A DNA stretch of 30,817 nucleotides from NCBI GenBank assembly GCA_025997475.1, contig BNUQ01000022.1, positions 1 to 30,817 of the forward strand, given 5' to 3'. The notes below the pieces were generated by a model. The model was not told where the DNA came from and ran no database searches. It worked only from the letters and a program-made list of their open reading frames with translations. The stretch comes from Planctomycetales bacterium (GTDB taxonomy: Bacteria; Planctomycetota; SZUA-567). Positions 22,971 to 30,669 of this stretch are shown here, one piece after another. Position numbers and translations under genes: made by a program. Each line of letters starts with the position of its first letter. Within the stretch, counting starts at the first letter, position 1.

Positions 22971-23082
22971 AATTAACAATTTACAATTAACAATTAACAA
23001 TTTTTTAGCGGAATTATTTTCAAGCGGCGCGGCGCTCTTTGCCGCGCGACCTCTAAATAATTGTAAATTGTTAATTGTTAAT
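22971..23082. repeat. Inverted repeat left of purM
   Basis: An AT-rich frame (ATTAACAATTTACAATTAAC) encloses a hairpin made of GCGCGGC and GCCGCGC. The core from about 23000 to 23060 is repeated in inverted orientation at 24182-24288 with two substitutions. Confidence 0.85.
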
Positions 23083-23108
23083 TTTTAATTGTTCTTTCTG
23101 GGGCATAT

Positions 23109-24188
23109 ATGTCGCACGAAAAACTGTCTTACGCCGACGTCGGCGTGAATATCGACCTCGGCAACGAACTGGCGCAAAAATATCTGTCGCTGATGCACCG
23201 CACGTTTGACAAAAACGTGCCGCGCCACGACAACGGTTTCGGCGGGCTTTACGGTCTGCGCGACTGGATGCCGGCGAGCGCGAACTCGTCCGCCGCAAGC
23301 GACGGCGACGAGCCGCTTTTGGTTTCCGGCACCGACGGCGTCGGCACGAAATTGAAAATCGCCTTCGCGTTGGGTAAGCACGACACCGTCGGCATTGATT
23401 TGGTGGCGATGAGCGTCAACGACGTGTTGGTGCAGGGCGCGCGCCCGCTGTTTTTTTTGGATTATATCGGTTCGGGCAAATGCGATAAAACCACGATGTT
23501 GGCGTTGGTCGAGGGCGTTTCGACTGGTTGTCTGCAAGCCGGTTGCGCGTTGCTCGGCGGCGAAACGGCGGAAATGCCGGGCTTTTATCCCGCCGGTGAA
23601 TACGACCTCGCGGGCTTCGCCGTCGGCATCGTGGCGCGGAAAAATTTAATCGACGGCAAAAAAATTCGCGTCGGCGATAAAATTATCGGGCTGGCGTCGT
23701 CGGGCTTGCACAGCAACGGCTACTCGTTGGCGCGAAAAGCGTTGCTCGAAATCGGCGGGTTGCGCTTGGACGAAAAAATTCCCGAACTCGGCATTACGCT
23801 CGGCGAGGAATTATTAACGCCGACGCGGATTTACGTCAAAAACGGCTTGGCGTTATTGGCGAAATTCGGCGACGCGATTCGCGGCTTGGTTCACATCACC
23901 GGCGGCGGATTGATTGAAAACACGCCGCGGATTTTGCCGCAAGGTTGCGGCGCGCGTTTCAATACCGGCGCGTGGAAAGTGCCGCCGGTTTTCAACCTGA
24001 TACAAAAATGCGGCAACATCGAGGACGGCGAAATGTATCGCGTGTTTAATATGGGCGTCGGAATGTTGCTTGTCGCCGCGCCCGACCGCGCGGCGGAAAT
24101 TCTCGCCGCGGCAAACGAACTCGGCGAAACCGCGCATAGCATCGGCGAAATCGTGGTCGGCGGGGGCGTGAACATTGAACTCAATTAA
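23109..24188 (+). CDS. purM: Phosphoribosylformylglycinamidine cyclo-ligase (AIR synthetase)
   Basis: A 359-residue enzyme that closes the imidazole ring, forming AIR from FGAM with ATP in de novo purine synthesis. Motifs are SYADVGVNIDLGN at the N terminus, LLVSGTDGVGTKLKIA, DLVAMSVNDVLVQGARPLFFLDY, ALLGGETAEMPGFY, SSGLHSNGYSL, LVHITGGGLIENTPRIL and YRVFNMGVGM. Length is normal for the family. The start at 23109 has a weak GGGG site. The stop codon lies inside the right-hand repeat. The gene is flanked by two inverted copies of one repeat, and its purE partner is 20 kb away. Confidence 0.96.
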   Translation: MSHEKLSYADVGVNIDLGNELAQKYLSLMHRTFDKNVPRHDNGFGGLYGLRDWMPASANSSAASDGDEPLLVSGTDGVGTKLKIAFALGKHDTVGIDLVAMSVNDVLVQGARPLFFLDYIGSGKCDKTTMLALVEGVSTGCLQAGCALLGGETAEMPGFYPAGEYDLAGFAVGIVARKNLIDGKKIRVGDKIIGLASSGLHSNGYSLARKALLEIGGLRLDEKIPELGITLGEELLTPTRIYVKNGLALLAKFGDAIRGLVHITGGGLIENTPRILPQGCGARFNTGAWKVPPVFNLIQKCGNIEDGEMYRVFNMGVGMLLVAAPDRAAEILAAANELGETAHSIGEIVVGGGVNIELN

Positions 24189-24288
24189 CAATTTACAATT
24201 AACAATTATTTAGAGGTTGCGCGGCAAAGAACGCCGCGCCGCTTGAAAATAATTCCGCTAAAAAATTGTTAATTGTAAATTGTTAATT
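24182..24288. repeat. Inverted repeat right of purM
   Basis: Reverse-complement copy of the element at 22971-23082. The core is identical except for two transitions; the flanking ATTGTTA heptamers differ in number. It includes the purM stop codon. Confidence 0.85.
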
Positions 24289-24309
24289 CTATTACGATAG
24301 GAGACAATT

Positions 24310-24690
24310 ATGTGGCGCAAAGGGCTACTTATTTTGGCGATGACGACCGTGCTGGCGGGCTGTAACGCGAACGGCATCAATCCGTATGGCTACGCGACGC
24401 GCTATGAAGTGCAGGAGCGCACCGGCATCAATCAGACGTTCACCCATATCGGCAAGTTGTATTATCGCGGCAATTTGCTGGTCAACGACGTGGGCTACGT
24501 GTCCATCGCGCCGCAGGACTCGCGCGCGATTTTCAGCAAAGAAAACCGCCTGTATTACTGCGACAAAACCGGCGCCATCACGGTCATCGACTTGTTGCGT
24601 TACTCGACGCCGGTGGAAGTGGTCTGGAAAAAATACCGCGCCGAGATTCTTTTCGCCGACCAGAATCCTTATGAGTTGGAATTGTTTTAA
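24310..24690 (+). CDS. Small predicted lipoprotein
   Basis: A 126-residue protein with a lipoprotein signal (MWRKGLLILAMTTVLAGC, lipobox LAGC, Cys18). The mature part, NANGINPYGYATRYEVQERTGINQTFTHIGKLYYRGNLLVNDVGYVSIAP and so on, is rich in beta-prone stretches. No family was recognised. A TAGGAG Shine-Dalgarno supports the start. It may be monocistronic. Confidence 0.75.
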   Translation: MWRKGLLILAMTTVLAGCNANGINPYGYATRYEVQERTGINQTFTHIGKLYYRGNLLVNDVGYVSIAPQDSRAIFSKENRLYYCDKTGAITVIDLLRYSTPVEVVWKKYRAEILFADQNPYELELF

Positions 24691-24757
24691 GCGCGCTTGG
24701 GACGCGCCGTAATTACCGATGAAAAATTACGACTGAACGCCGTAATTCGTAATTGCT

Positions 24758-25348
24758 TTAATTGCACGCCAACAGCGCGTTTAGTTCGTCTTGGGCGGCG
24801 GCGAGTTCGGCGGGGGTGGCGGCGGGCACCGGAATTTCATAGGCGGTTTTGGCGCGCGGGTCGAACACTTTCATCATTTCGCCGCCCGTTGTTTCGCCAT
24901 TTGTTATTTCACCGCTCGCTTCCTGACCGCCCGCGTCTTCGCCGCTCGTTTTTTTGCCGTCCACGTTTTGACCGTCCGCCATCCGGCTGATGCCGTCGAG
25001 GCGCAAGCGGCGCTGGCGAAGCAAAATCAACGCGAGCAAATACCGGAAAAGTGCCCGCGCGGCGGTCGGCGAATTTTCCGTTATCAGGTTGGTGAAAAAA
25101 TCATAGACCGCCTCGGCGTCAATCGTCAACCGTTTCGCCGTCGCCGCCGCCGCCGCCCGCGTGTGCCAAAAAGAAAACAAGCCGGTTTTGTCGAACGTCG
25201 CCCAGACCTCCGCCGCCAAATCGACGCGCTTAAAGCCGTCGCCGTCTTCTTGCAGGACGGAAAAATACTCCTCGCCCGCCGCAAATTCGCGCCCGCTGAC
25301 GGCGCACTTCCGCCGGCTCCGCTCCACTTGCCAATTATTTGCGCTCAT
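24758..25348 (-). CDS. Conserved hypothetical with pentapeptide tandem repeat
   Basis: A 196-residue cytosolic protein of unknown function. The N-terminal domain (about residues 5-64) is compact: WQVERSRRKCAVSGREF, GEEYFSVLQEDGDGFKRVD and FSFWHTR. Similar small proteins are recalled from PVC bacteria, without known role. A helical segment follows (residues 75-120), then seven head-to-tail five-residue repeats of pattern xG(E/Q/K)xx at residues 125-159, then a C-terminal stretch ending AAAQDELNALLACN. The start at 25348 has a GGGAAA site and lies 46 bp from the divergent thyX start. An open frame on the opposite strand is treated as a shadow. Confidence 0.7.
   Translation of the reverse strand: MSANNWQVERSRRKCAVSGREFAAGEEYFSVLQEDGDGFKRVDLAAEVWATFDKTGLFSFWHTRAAAAATAKRLTIDAEAVYDFFTNLITENSPTAARALFRYLLALILLRQRRLRLDGISRMADGQNVDGKKTSGEDAGGQEASGEITNGETTGGEMMKVFDPRAKTAYEIPVPAATPAELAAAQDELNALLACN
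24872..24976 (-). repeat. Seven 15-bp in-frame tandem repeats
   Basis: The coding strand gives DGQNV, DGKKT, SGEDA, GGQEA, SGEIT, NGETT, GGEMM in succession. The second codon is always Gly. The unit is diverged between copies, so it is old or relaxed rather than freshly expanded. Confidence 0.75.
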
Positions 25349-25394
25349 TATTATTTCCCGCCTTTCGGTTTCTCGAGGCAGTATAAGGGACAAA

Positions 25395-26000
25395 ATGCTG
25401 ATTATCAAACCCGCCGCCACGTTGGAGTGGCTCACGCCGGACGCGCTCAAAGTCATCGAACGCGCCGGTCGCGTTTGTTACAAATCGGAAGACAAAATCA
25501 CCGGCGCTTCGGCGGAGAAATTTGTCGCCGGCATTTTGGCGCGCGGACACGAAGCGGTCATCGAACACGCCTCGGCGTCGTTCCGGCTGATTACCGACCG
25601 CGGTCTTACCCACGAAATCGTGCGCCACCGGCTGGCGAGTTACTGTCAGGAAAGCACGCGCTATTGCAATTATTCCGCCGATAAATTTGCCGCGCAAATC
25701 GCGGTGATTGAGCCGCCGGATTTAGACGCGGCGCAACAGGCGATTTGGCGGGACGCGTGCGCGGGCGCGGAAAAAGCGTATTTCGCGTTGCTCGCGGCGG
25801 GGACGGCGCCGCAAATCGCTCGCGCGGTGTTGCCGACGTGCCTGAAAACCGAATTGGTGATGACGGCGAATTTCCGCGAGTGGCGGCATTTTCTCAAATT
25901 GCGTTTAGCCGACGGCGCGCATCCGCAAATCCGCGAATTGGCGCGGCAAATCGCGATGATTCTGTCCGCCGAATGTCCGGCGGTGTTCGGCGAATTTTAA
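25395..26000 (+). CDS. thyX: Flavin-dependent thymidylate synthase
   Basis: A 201-residue ThyX, which methylates dUMP to dTMP using methylene-tetrahydrofolate and FADH2. The ThyX signature RHRLASYCQES (RHRx7S) is intact, preceded by GHEAVIEHASASFRLITDRGLTHEIV and followed by STRYCNYSADKF. ARAVLPTCLKTELVMTANFREWRHFLKLRL is the usual C-terminal substrate region. The start at 25395 follows AAGGGA and gives normal family length; the frame is open further upstream, but that part overlaps the divergent gene. Presence of ThyX agrees with a slow-growing or anaerobic lifestyle, without proving it. Confidence 0.95.
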   Translation: MLIIKPAATLEWLTPDALKVIERAGRVCYKSEDKITGASAEKFVAGILARGHEAVIEHASASFRLITDRGLTHEIVRHRLASYCQESTRYCNYSADKFAAQIAVIEPPDLDAAQQAIWRDACAGAEKAYFALLAAGTAPQIARAVLPTCLKTELVMTANFREWRHFLKLRLADGAHPQIRELARQIAMILSAECPAVFGEF

Positions 26001-26070
26001 TCGGCAGTCGTCCCAATCGCGGGAGTTAAACCCTTGTTTCGGCGGCGCGGTGAAAGGATAATCAGGCGAT

Positions 26071-26156
26071 TAAAAATTAAGAATTAAGAATTGTCGAGTT
26101 GGTTGGTCAAAGATTCGCTTCGCGGGCGCCGGCGGATTTGTCAATCAAACTCCACC
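26071..26156. repeat. Palindromic repeat with TCAAACTCCACC core
   Basis: Contains TTAAAAATTAAGAATTAAG arms, GGTCAAAGATTCGCTTCGCG, and the core at 26145-26156. Its right edge meets the first recognisable codon of the methyltransferase remnant. Confidence 0.75.
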
Positions 26157-26377
26157 TTGTCGATTCTAACATTGGGAGTAACGGAAAATTTGTTCCGGGT
26201 TGTTCCACTCGCGTTGAAATCCCCGCGACGGAGATTTTTCAACGGGCGGATTTGGTGATTATTTTTGCCGACCCATTTAAAGCGGAAATAACGAAAGCGT
26301 TGCGCGATGACTTCAATTATCAAGGGCAAATACTTTGTTGGTCAGAATTACTCGCTGAGCAAATCACGACGAAATAA
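26156..26377 (+). pseudogene. C-terminal remnant of a sugar C-methyltransferase
   Basis: About 73 codons read LVDSNIGSNGKFVPGCSTRVEIPATEIF, then RADLVIIFADPFKAEITKALRDDF and ILCWSELL. This matches the C-terminal domain of C-methyltransferases of deoxysugar pathways (VDSNPxKQGxFxPG...SPEEL...PDxVIIxNPxYxxEI). The N-terminal and SAM-binding domains are missing; a repeat element abuts its left edge. It ends 15 bp before the TPP-enzyme gene, so it was probably once the gene upstream in the sugar operon. The open frame starting at 26099 includes repeat DNA and is unlikely to be a native start. Confidence 0.65.
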
Positions 26378-26392
26378 TCATGAGGAAATGCG

Positions 26393-28159
26393 ATGAAACT
26401 CTCCGACTACGTTTTTTCTTTTCTCGCGGCGCGCGGCGTCGATACCGTTTTTTATTTGCCGGGCGGCGGTTGTATGCATTTGCTCGACTCGCTCGGAAGC
26501 AACCGCGACCTTAACGCGGTCTCGCTCTTGCACGAACAAGCCGTCGCCGTGGCGGCGGAAGCTTACGCCAACACCACCGGCAAACCGGGCGTGGCTTTGG
26601 CGACGACCGGTCCCGGCGCGACGAATACGCTGACCGGAATGCTCGCGGCATATTTGGATTCCACTCCCGTTTTTTTCCTCACCGGGCAAGTTAAAACCGC
26701 CGATTTGAAAAGCCGTTTCGGCGTGCGCGGACACGGTTCGCAGGAAGCCGATATTGTCGCGCTCGCGGCGCCGATTACCAAATACGCCGCGATGGTTATC
26801 GACAAGGAAAAAATCCGCTATCATCTCGAACGGGCGTGGTATGAAGCGCGCATCGGGCGGCGCGGTCCGGTGCTGATTGATATTCCGTTGGATATTCAGG
26901 GCGCGCAAATTGAGCCGGACGCGCTCGAAAGTTTCACCCCGCCGCCGCCGACGAATTCGCCGCCGGAGGTTTCGCCGATTATCAAAATGTTGAACGGCGC
27001 CGACCGCCCGCTACTCATTGTCGGCAACGGCGTTGCCGCGCATAAAGACGATTTTTTCGCGTTGCTGAATACGCTCGCGATACCGGTGATTCCGTCGTGG
27101 AAAGCGCTGGATTATGTCGCCAACAATCATCCGCTATATGCCGGGCGAGTGGGCGGAATGGGCGACCGCGCCGGAAATCTGACGATGCAGAACGCCGACG
27201 TGATTTTATCGCTCGGCTGTCGTTTGGATTTTTCCATCACCGGTTTTGACCGTTCGGCGTGGGCGAAAAACGCGAAGAAAATCATCGTCGAAATTGACCC
27301 GGCGGAAATCCGTAAATTAGAAAACGCCGGCGAAATTTATCCGGTCGTCGCCGGTGCCGGCAAAGTGATGAAAGAACTTTTGGCGCGGCAAGGCGAATTT
27401 CATTGGCGCGATGTTTCCGCGTGGAAAAAACAAATCGCGCGGTGGCAACAAAAATATCCGTTGATGACGCCGGAAAAATATCGTAGCACCGCCGGCAAGT
27501 TGACCACTTACGCTTTCGTCGATACGTTGTCGAAAATTTTACCGGCGGACGCTTACGTGGCGCCGTGCAGTTCCGGCACGACGGCGGAAATTTTCTTTCA
27601 AGCGTTCGCGGTCAAGCCGGGGCAAACGGTGCGGAGTAATCACGGATTAGGTTCGATGGGGTTTGAACTGCCGAACGCGATTGGGATGTGCGTCGCCGCC
27701 GGCGGGAAAAATACGGCGTGTATCGCCGGCGACGGCGGTATGCAGTTGAACATTCAGGAACTCGCGGTCATTCGCGGACGCAATTTGCCGATTAAAATTT
27801 TCGTCGTCAACAATCACGGTTACGCGTCTATTCGCAACATGCAGAATAATCATTTTAAGGGGCGGCATACCGGTTGCGACGCGGAGAGCGGCTTATATTT
27901 GCCCGACCTGCAAAAATTAAGCGCCGCTTACGACCTCCCGTATTTCCGCATTCAAACCTTGGACGATTTGGCGTTGGTCGAGACGGTCTGGCAGGGGAAA
28001 AATCCCGCACTCTGCGAAGTGTTCGTTGACCGTGAATGTTTCGTTTCTCCGCGCTCGGCGACGCAAGTTCTGCCCGACGGTTCGATGCGCTCCTCGCCGT
28101 TAGAAAATCAATTCCCGTTTTTGCCGGACGAGGAAGCGGCGCGGAATATCGTGAGGTGA
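26393..28159 (+). CDS. TPP-dependent enzyme, acetolactate synthase-like (YerE-like)
   Basis: A 588-residue thiamine diphosphate enzyme. The N-terminal domain has the activating Glu48 in SLLHEQAVAVAAEAYA and ATTGPGATNTLTGM. A central domain follows, then the C-terminal TPP-binding motif GDGGMQLNIQEL...VVNN (residues 446-474). The tail QVLPDGSMRSSPLENQFPFLP is of the kind seen in TPP enzymes of O-antigen loci rather than in amino-acid pathway acetolactate synthases. Directly upstream of CDP-glucose 4,6-dehydratase and the C3-dehydrase, it most resembles YerE in setting. YerE transfers a two-carbon unit from pyruvate to C4 of CDP-3,6-dideoxy-4-ketohexose in yersiniose synthesis. The assignment to that reaction is inference. 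The spacing to the next gene is 58 bp. Confidence 0.85.
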   Translation: MKLSDYVFSFLAARGVDTVFYLPGGGCMHLLDSLGSNRDLNAVSLLHEQAVAVAAEAYANTTGKPGVALATTGPGATNTLTGMLAAYLDSTPVFFLTGQVKTADLKSRFGVRGHGSQEADIVALAAPITKYAAMVIDKEKIRYHLERAWYEARIGRRGPVLIDIPLDIQGAQIEPDALESFTPPPPTNSPPEVSPIIKMLNGADRPLLIVGNGVAAHKDDFFALLNTLAIPVIPSWKALDYVANNHPLYAGRVGGMGDRAGNLTMQNADVILSLGCRLDFSITGFDRSAWAKNAKKIIVEIDPAEIRKLENAGEIYPVVAGAGKVMKELLARQGEFHWRDVSAWKKQIARWQQKYPLMTPEKYRSTAGKLTTYAFVDTLSKILPADAYVAPCSSGTTAEIFFQAFAVKPGQTVRSNHGLGSMGFELPNAIGMCVAAGGKNTACIAGDGGMQLNIQELAVIRGRNLPIKIFVVNNHGYASIRNMQNNHFKGRHTGCDAESGLYLPDLQKLSAAYDLPYFRIQTLDDLALVETVWQGKNPALCEVFVDRECFVSPRSATQVLPDGSMRSSPLENQFPFLPDEEAARNIVR

Positions 28160-28217
28160 AAAATAACCGTCGGTTGAAGCCGACGGCAAGAAAAAAGATG
28201 GTAATTAGGTCTAATCT

Positions 28218-29267
28218 ATGCTTGATTTTTATCGCGACAAACGGGTTTTAATCACGGGGCACACCGGCTTCAAGGGTTCGTGGCTTTGTCGGATATTGCT
28301 TAATGCCGGCGCGAAAGTGAGCGGCTACGCGCTGGAACCGGCGACCCGCCCGGCGTTGTTTAATATCTTGCGGTTAGAGCGGTCGATGCCGTCGGTTGTC
28401 GCCGATGTGCGCGACCTGTCGCGTTTAAAGCAGGCGATTGGCGAAGTGAAACCGGAAATTGTTATGCATCTGGCGGCGCAACCGTTAGTGTTGGAAAGTT
28501 ATCGCGACCCGGTGGGGACGTATGCCACGAATGTGATGGGCACGGTCAATCTGTTGGAAGCGTGCCGCCATACGGATTTTATCCGGTCAATCGTCAACGT
28601 AACGACGGACAAGGTTTATGAAAACAAAGAATGGGTGTGGGGCTATCGCGAGGACGAAAGCCTCTGCGGTTATGACCCGTATTCCAACAGCAAATCTTGT
28701 AGCGAACTTGTAACTTACAGTTACAGACGGGCGTTCTACGCCGACCCCGCCTCGCCCGCGCTCTCGACCGCGCGGGCGGGCAATGTCATCGGCGGCGGCG
28801 ATTTCGCGGACCACCGCATCATTCCCGATGGCGTCCGGGCGCTGAAAAAAGGCGAGGCGATGGTTATCCGCCACCCGAATTCCATCCGACCGTATCAGCA
28901 TATTCTTGATTGTCTTTCCGGCTATTTGACGTTGGCGAAAATGCAATACGAGAATCCGTCTTTGGCGGGAAATTATAACTTTGGACCGTCGGCGGACAGT
29001 TGCGTTACGACCGAAAATATCGTGCGGTTACTCGGCGAACAGTGGGGCGACGGCGCGACATATCGTATTCAGCCGAGCGGCGGAGCCCACGAAGCGAATT
29101 GTCTTAAACTCGACATCAGCAAAGCCGAAGCCGTGTTGGGGTGGCGTCCCCGTTGGAACGTTAAAACGGCGATAGAAAAAGTGGTCGAATGGGAAAAATT
29201 TTGTCCGGAGAGCGGGGACGCCGTCGGCATTATCGACCGACAGATTTCCGCGTATTTTACGGCATAG
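28218..29267 (+). CDS. rfbG: CDP-glucose 4,6-dehydratase
   Basis: A 349-residue extended short-chain dehydrogenase that turns CDP-glucose into CDP-4-keto-6-deoxyglucose with bound NAD. Seen are the nucleotide-binding VLITGHTGFKGSWL at the N terminus, HLAAQPLVLESYRDP, VNVTTDKVYENKEW with the catalytic Thr-Asp-Lys region, YDPYSNSKSCSE with the YxxxK pair, RAGNVIGGGDFADHRIIPD and SIRPYQHILDCL. The wording HTGFKGSW and NKEWVWGYRE is specific for the CDP-glucose rather than dTDP- or GDP-type enzymes. The start at 28218 has a weak AGG site. The next gene starts 11 bp downstream, so they are co-transcribed. The cytidylyltransferase (rfbF) is not in the window. Confidence 0.95.
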   Translation: MLDFYRDKRVLITGHTGFKGSWLCRILLNAGAKVSGYALEPATRPALFNILRLERSMPSVVADVRDLSRLKQAIGEVKPEIVMHLAAQPLVLESYRDPVGTYATNVMGTVNLLEACRHTDFIRSIVNVTTDKVYENKEWVWGYREDESLCGYDPYSNSKSCSELVTYSYRRAFYADPASPALSTARAGNVIGGGDFADHRIIPDGVRALKKGEAMVIRHPNSIRPYQHILDCLSGYLTLAKMQYENPSLAGNYNFGPSADSCVTTENIVRLLGEQWGDGATYRIQPSGGAHEANCLKLDISKAEAVLGWRPRWNVKTAIEKVVEWEKFCPESGDAVGIIDRQISAYFTA

Positions 29268-29278
29268 CCGAGGTGTCT

Positions 29279-30613
29279 ATGAAGTCCCAAGACGAAAACG
29301 CGGCGCGCGCCGCCATCCTCGCGCAAGTCGCGGCGTATAGCGAGCGGTTTCTCGAAAAAAACGCCTACCGCGACGGCGACCGCATCCCGTATGCCGCCCG
29401 CGTTTTTGACCGCGACGAAGTGGTCGGTTTGGTCGATAGCGCGCTGGATTTTTGGTTGACCGCCGGCAGGTATGCCGAACGGTTTGAGCGGGAATTCGCG
29501 GGCTTCATCGGAAGCAAGTATTGCTCGTTGGTCAATTCCGGCTCTTCGGCGAATTTGTTGGCGTTTATGGCGTTGACTTCGCCGTTGTTGGGCGAGCGGG
29601 CAATCCGGCGGGGCGACGAAGTAATCACGGTGGCGGCGGGTTTCCCGACCACCGTGGCGCCGATAGTGCAATTCGGCGCGGTGCCGGTGTTTATCGATGT
29701 AACGATTCCGCAATACAATGTTGACGTCCCGCAATTAGAAAAAGCGTGGTCGCCGAAAACCAAAGCGGTGATGCTGGCGCATACGCTCGGCAATCCGTTT
29801 GACCTCAACGCGGTAAAGGATTTTTGCGCGCGCCGCGGTCTCTGGTTAATCGAGGACAATTGCGACGCGCTCGGCTCAAAATATAAAATTGCCGGTGGCG
29901 AAAAATATACCGGAACCGTTGGCGATATCGGCACGTCCAGTTTTTATCCGCCGCATCATATTACGACGGGAGAGGGCGGGGCGGTTTATACGGACAATCC
30001 ATTGTTGCACCGGATTGTGAATTCGTTGCGCGACTGGGGGCGCGACTGTGTTTGTCCGTCGGGCAAAGACAATTTGTGCGGGCGGCGGTTTGAGCAAAAA
30101 TTCGGCGAATTGCCCGGCGGCTATGACCACAAATATGTGTATTCGCATTTCGGCTATAATCTGAAAGCGACCGAGATGCAGGCGGCCATCGGCGTCGCGC
30201 AGTTGCAAAAATTGCCGGACTTCATTGAAAAAAGACGGCACCATCACGCAAAACTGTTGGCGGGTTTGGCGCCGCTAACGGACAAATTTATTTTGCCGGA
30301 AGCGGCTGAAAATTCCCTTCCCAGTTGGTTCGGATTTTTAATTACCTGCCGGACCGGCGTTGACCGGAATAAAATCGTGCGCCGTCTGGAAGATAAAAAT
30401 ATCCAAACGCGAATGTTGTTTGCGGGCAATTTAATTAAACATCCGTGTTTCGACGAACTGCGCCGCACCGGCGCCGGCTATCGCGTGGTCGGCGCCTTAA
30501 CCGCCACCGACCGGATTATGCGCGACACGTTTTGGGTCGGCGTGTATCCGGGAATGAACGACGCGATGCTGACCCGAATGATTGCAATAATAAAGGAAGC
30601 GGTGACGGAATAA
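29279..30613 (+). CDS. rfbH: CDP-4-keto-6-deoxyglucose 3-dehydrase (E1, iron-sulfur/PMP)
   Basis: A 444-residue DegT-family enzyme that removes the C3 hydroxyl of CDP-4-keto-6-deoxyglucose, the key step toward 3,6-dideoxysugars. The PLP-anchoring Lys is replaced by His in SFYPPHHITTGEGGAV (His226-His227), which marks E1 dehydrases rather than aminotransferases. The [2Fe-2S] cysteines are present: Cys195 in EDNCDALG, then Cys257, Cys259 and Cys267 in RDCVCPSGKDNLCGRRF (C-x61-C-x-C-x7-C, four residues longer in the first gap than the Yersinia enzyme as recalled). It needs an E3-type reductase (RfbI/DdhD), not in view. The start at 29279 has a GAGGTG site. Confidence 0.95.
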   Translation: MKSQDENAARAAILAQVAAYSERFLEKNAYRDGDRIPYAARVFDRDEVVGLVDSALDFWLTAGRYAERFEREFAGFIGSKYCSLVNSGSSANLLAFMALTSPLLGERAIRRGDEVITVAAGFPTTVAPIVQFGAVPVFIDVTIPQYNVDVPQLEKAWSPKTKAVMLAHTLGNPFDLNAVKDFCARRGLWLIEDNCDALGSKYKIAGGEKYTGTVGDIGTSSFYPPHHITTGEGGAVYTDNPLLHRIVNSLRDWGRDCVCPSGKDNLCGRRFEQKFGELPGGYDHKYVYSHFGYNLKATEMQAAIGVAQLQKLPDFIEKRRHHHAKLLAGLAPLTDKFILPEAAENSLPSWFGFLITCRTGVDRNKIVRRLEDKNIQTRMLFAGNLIKHPCFDELRRTGAGYRVVGALTATDRIMRDTFWVGVYPGMNDAMLTRMIAIIKEAVTE

Positions 30614-30669
30614 TTTAGCGCAAAGACCAACGGGGTTTATGCAAGGGAAATGACGATAAGACCGTCGCT

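Noticed and set aside
24791..25684. Long plus-strand open frame (297 codons) over the hypothetical gene and thyX start
   Set aside because: Arg-rich low-complexity product without similarity; both overlapped genes have better starts and motifs.
26099..26377. Intact 92-residue gene starting at 26099
   Set aside because: Its first 19 codons are repeat-element DNA; only the part after 26156 resembles a protein family.
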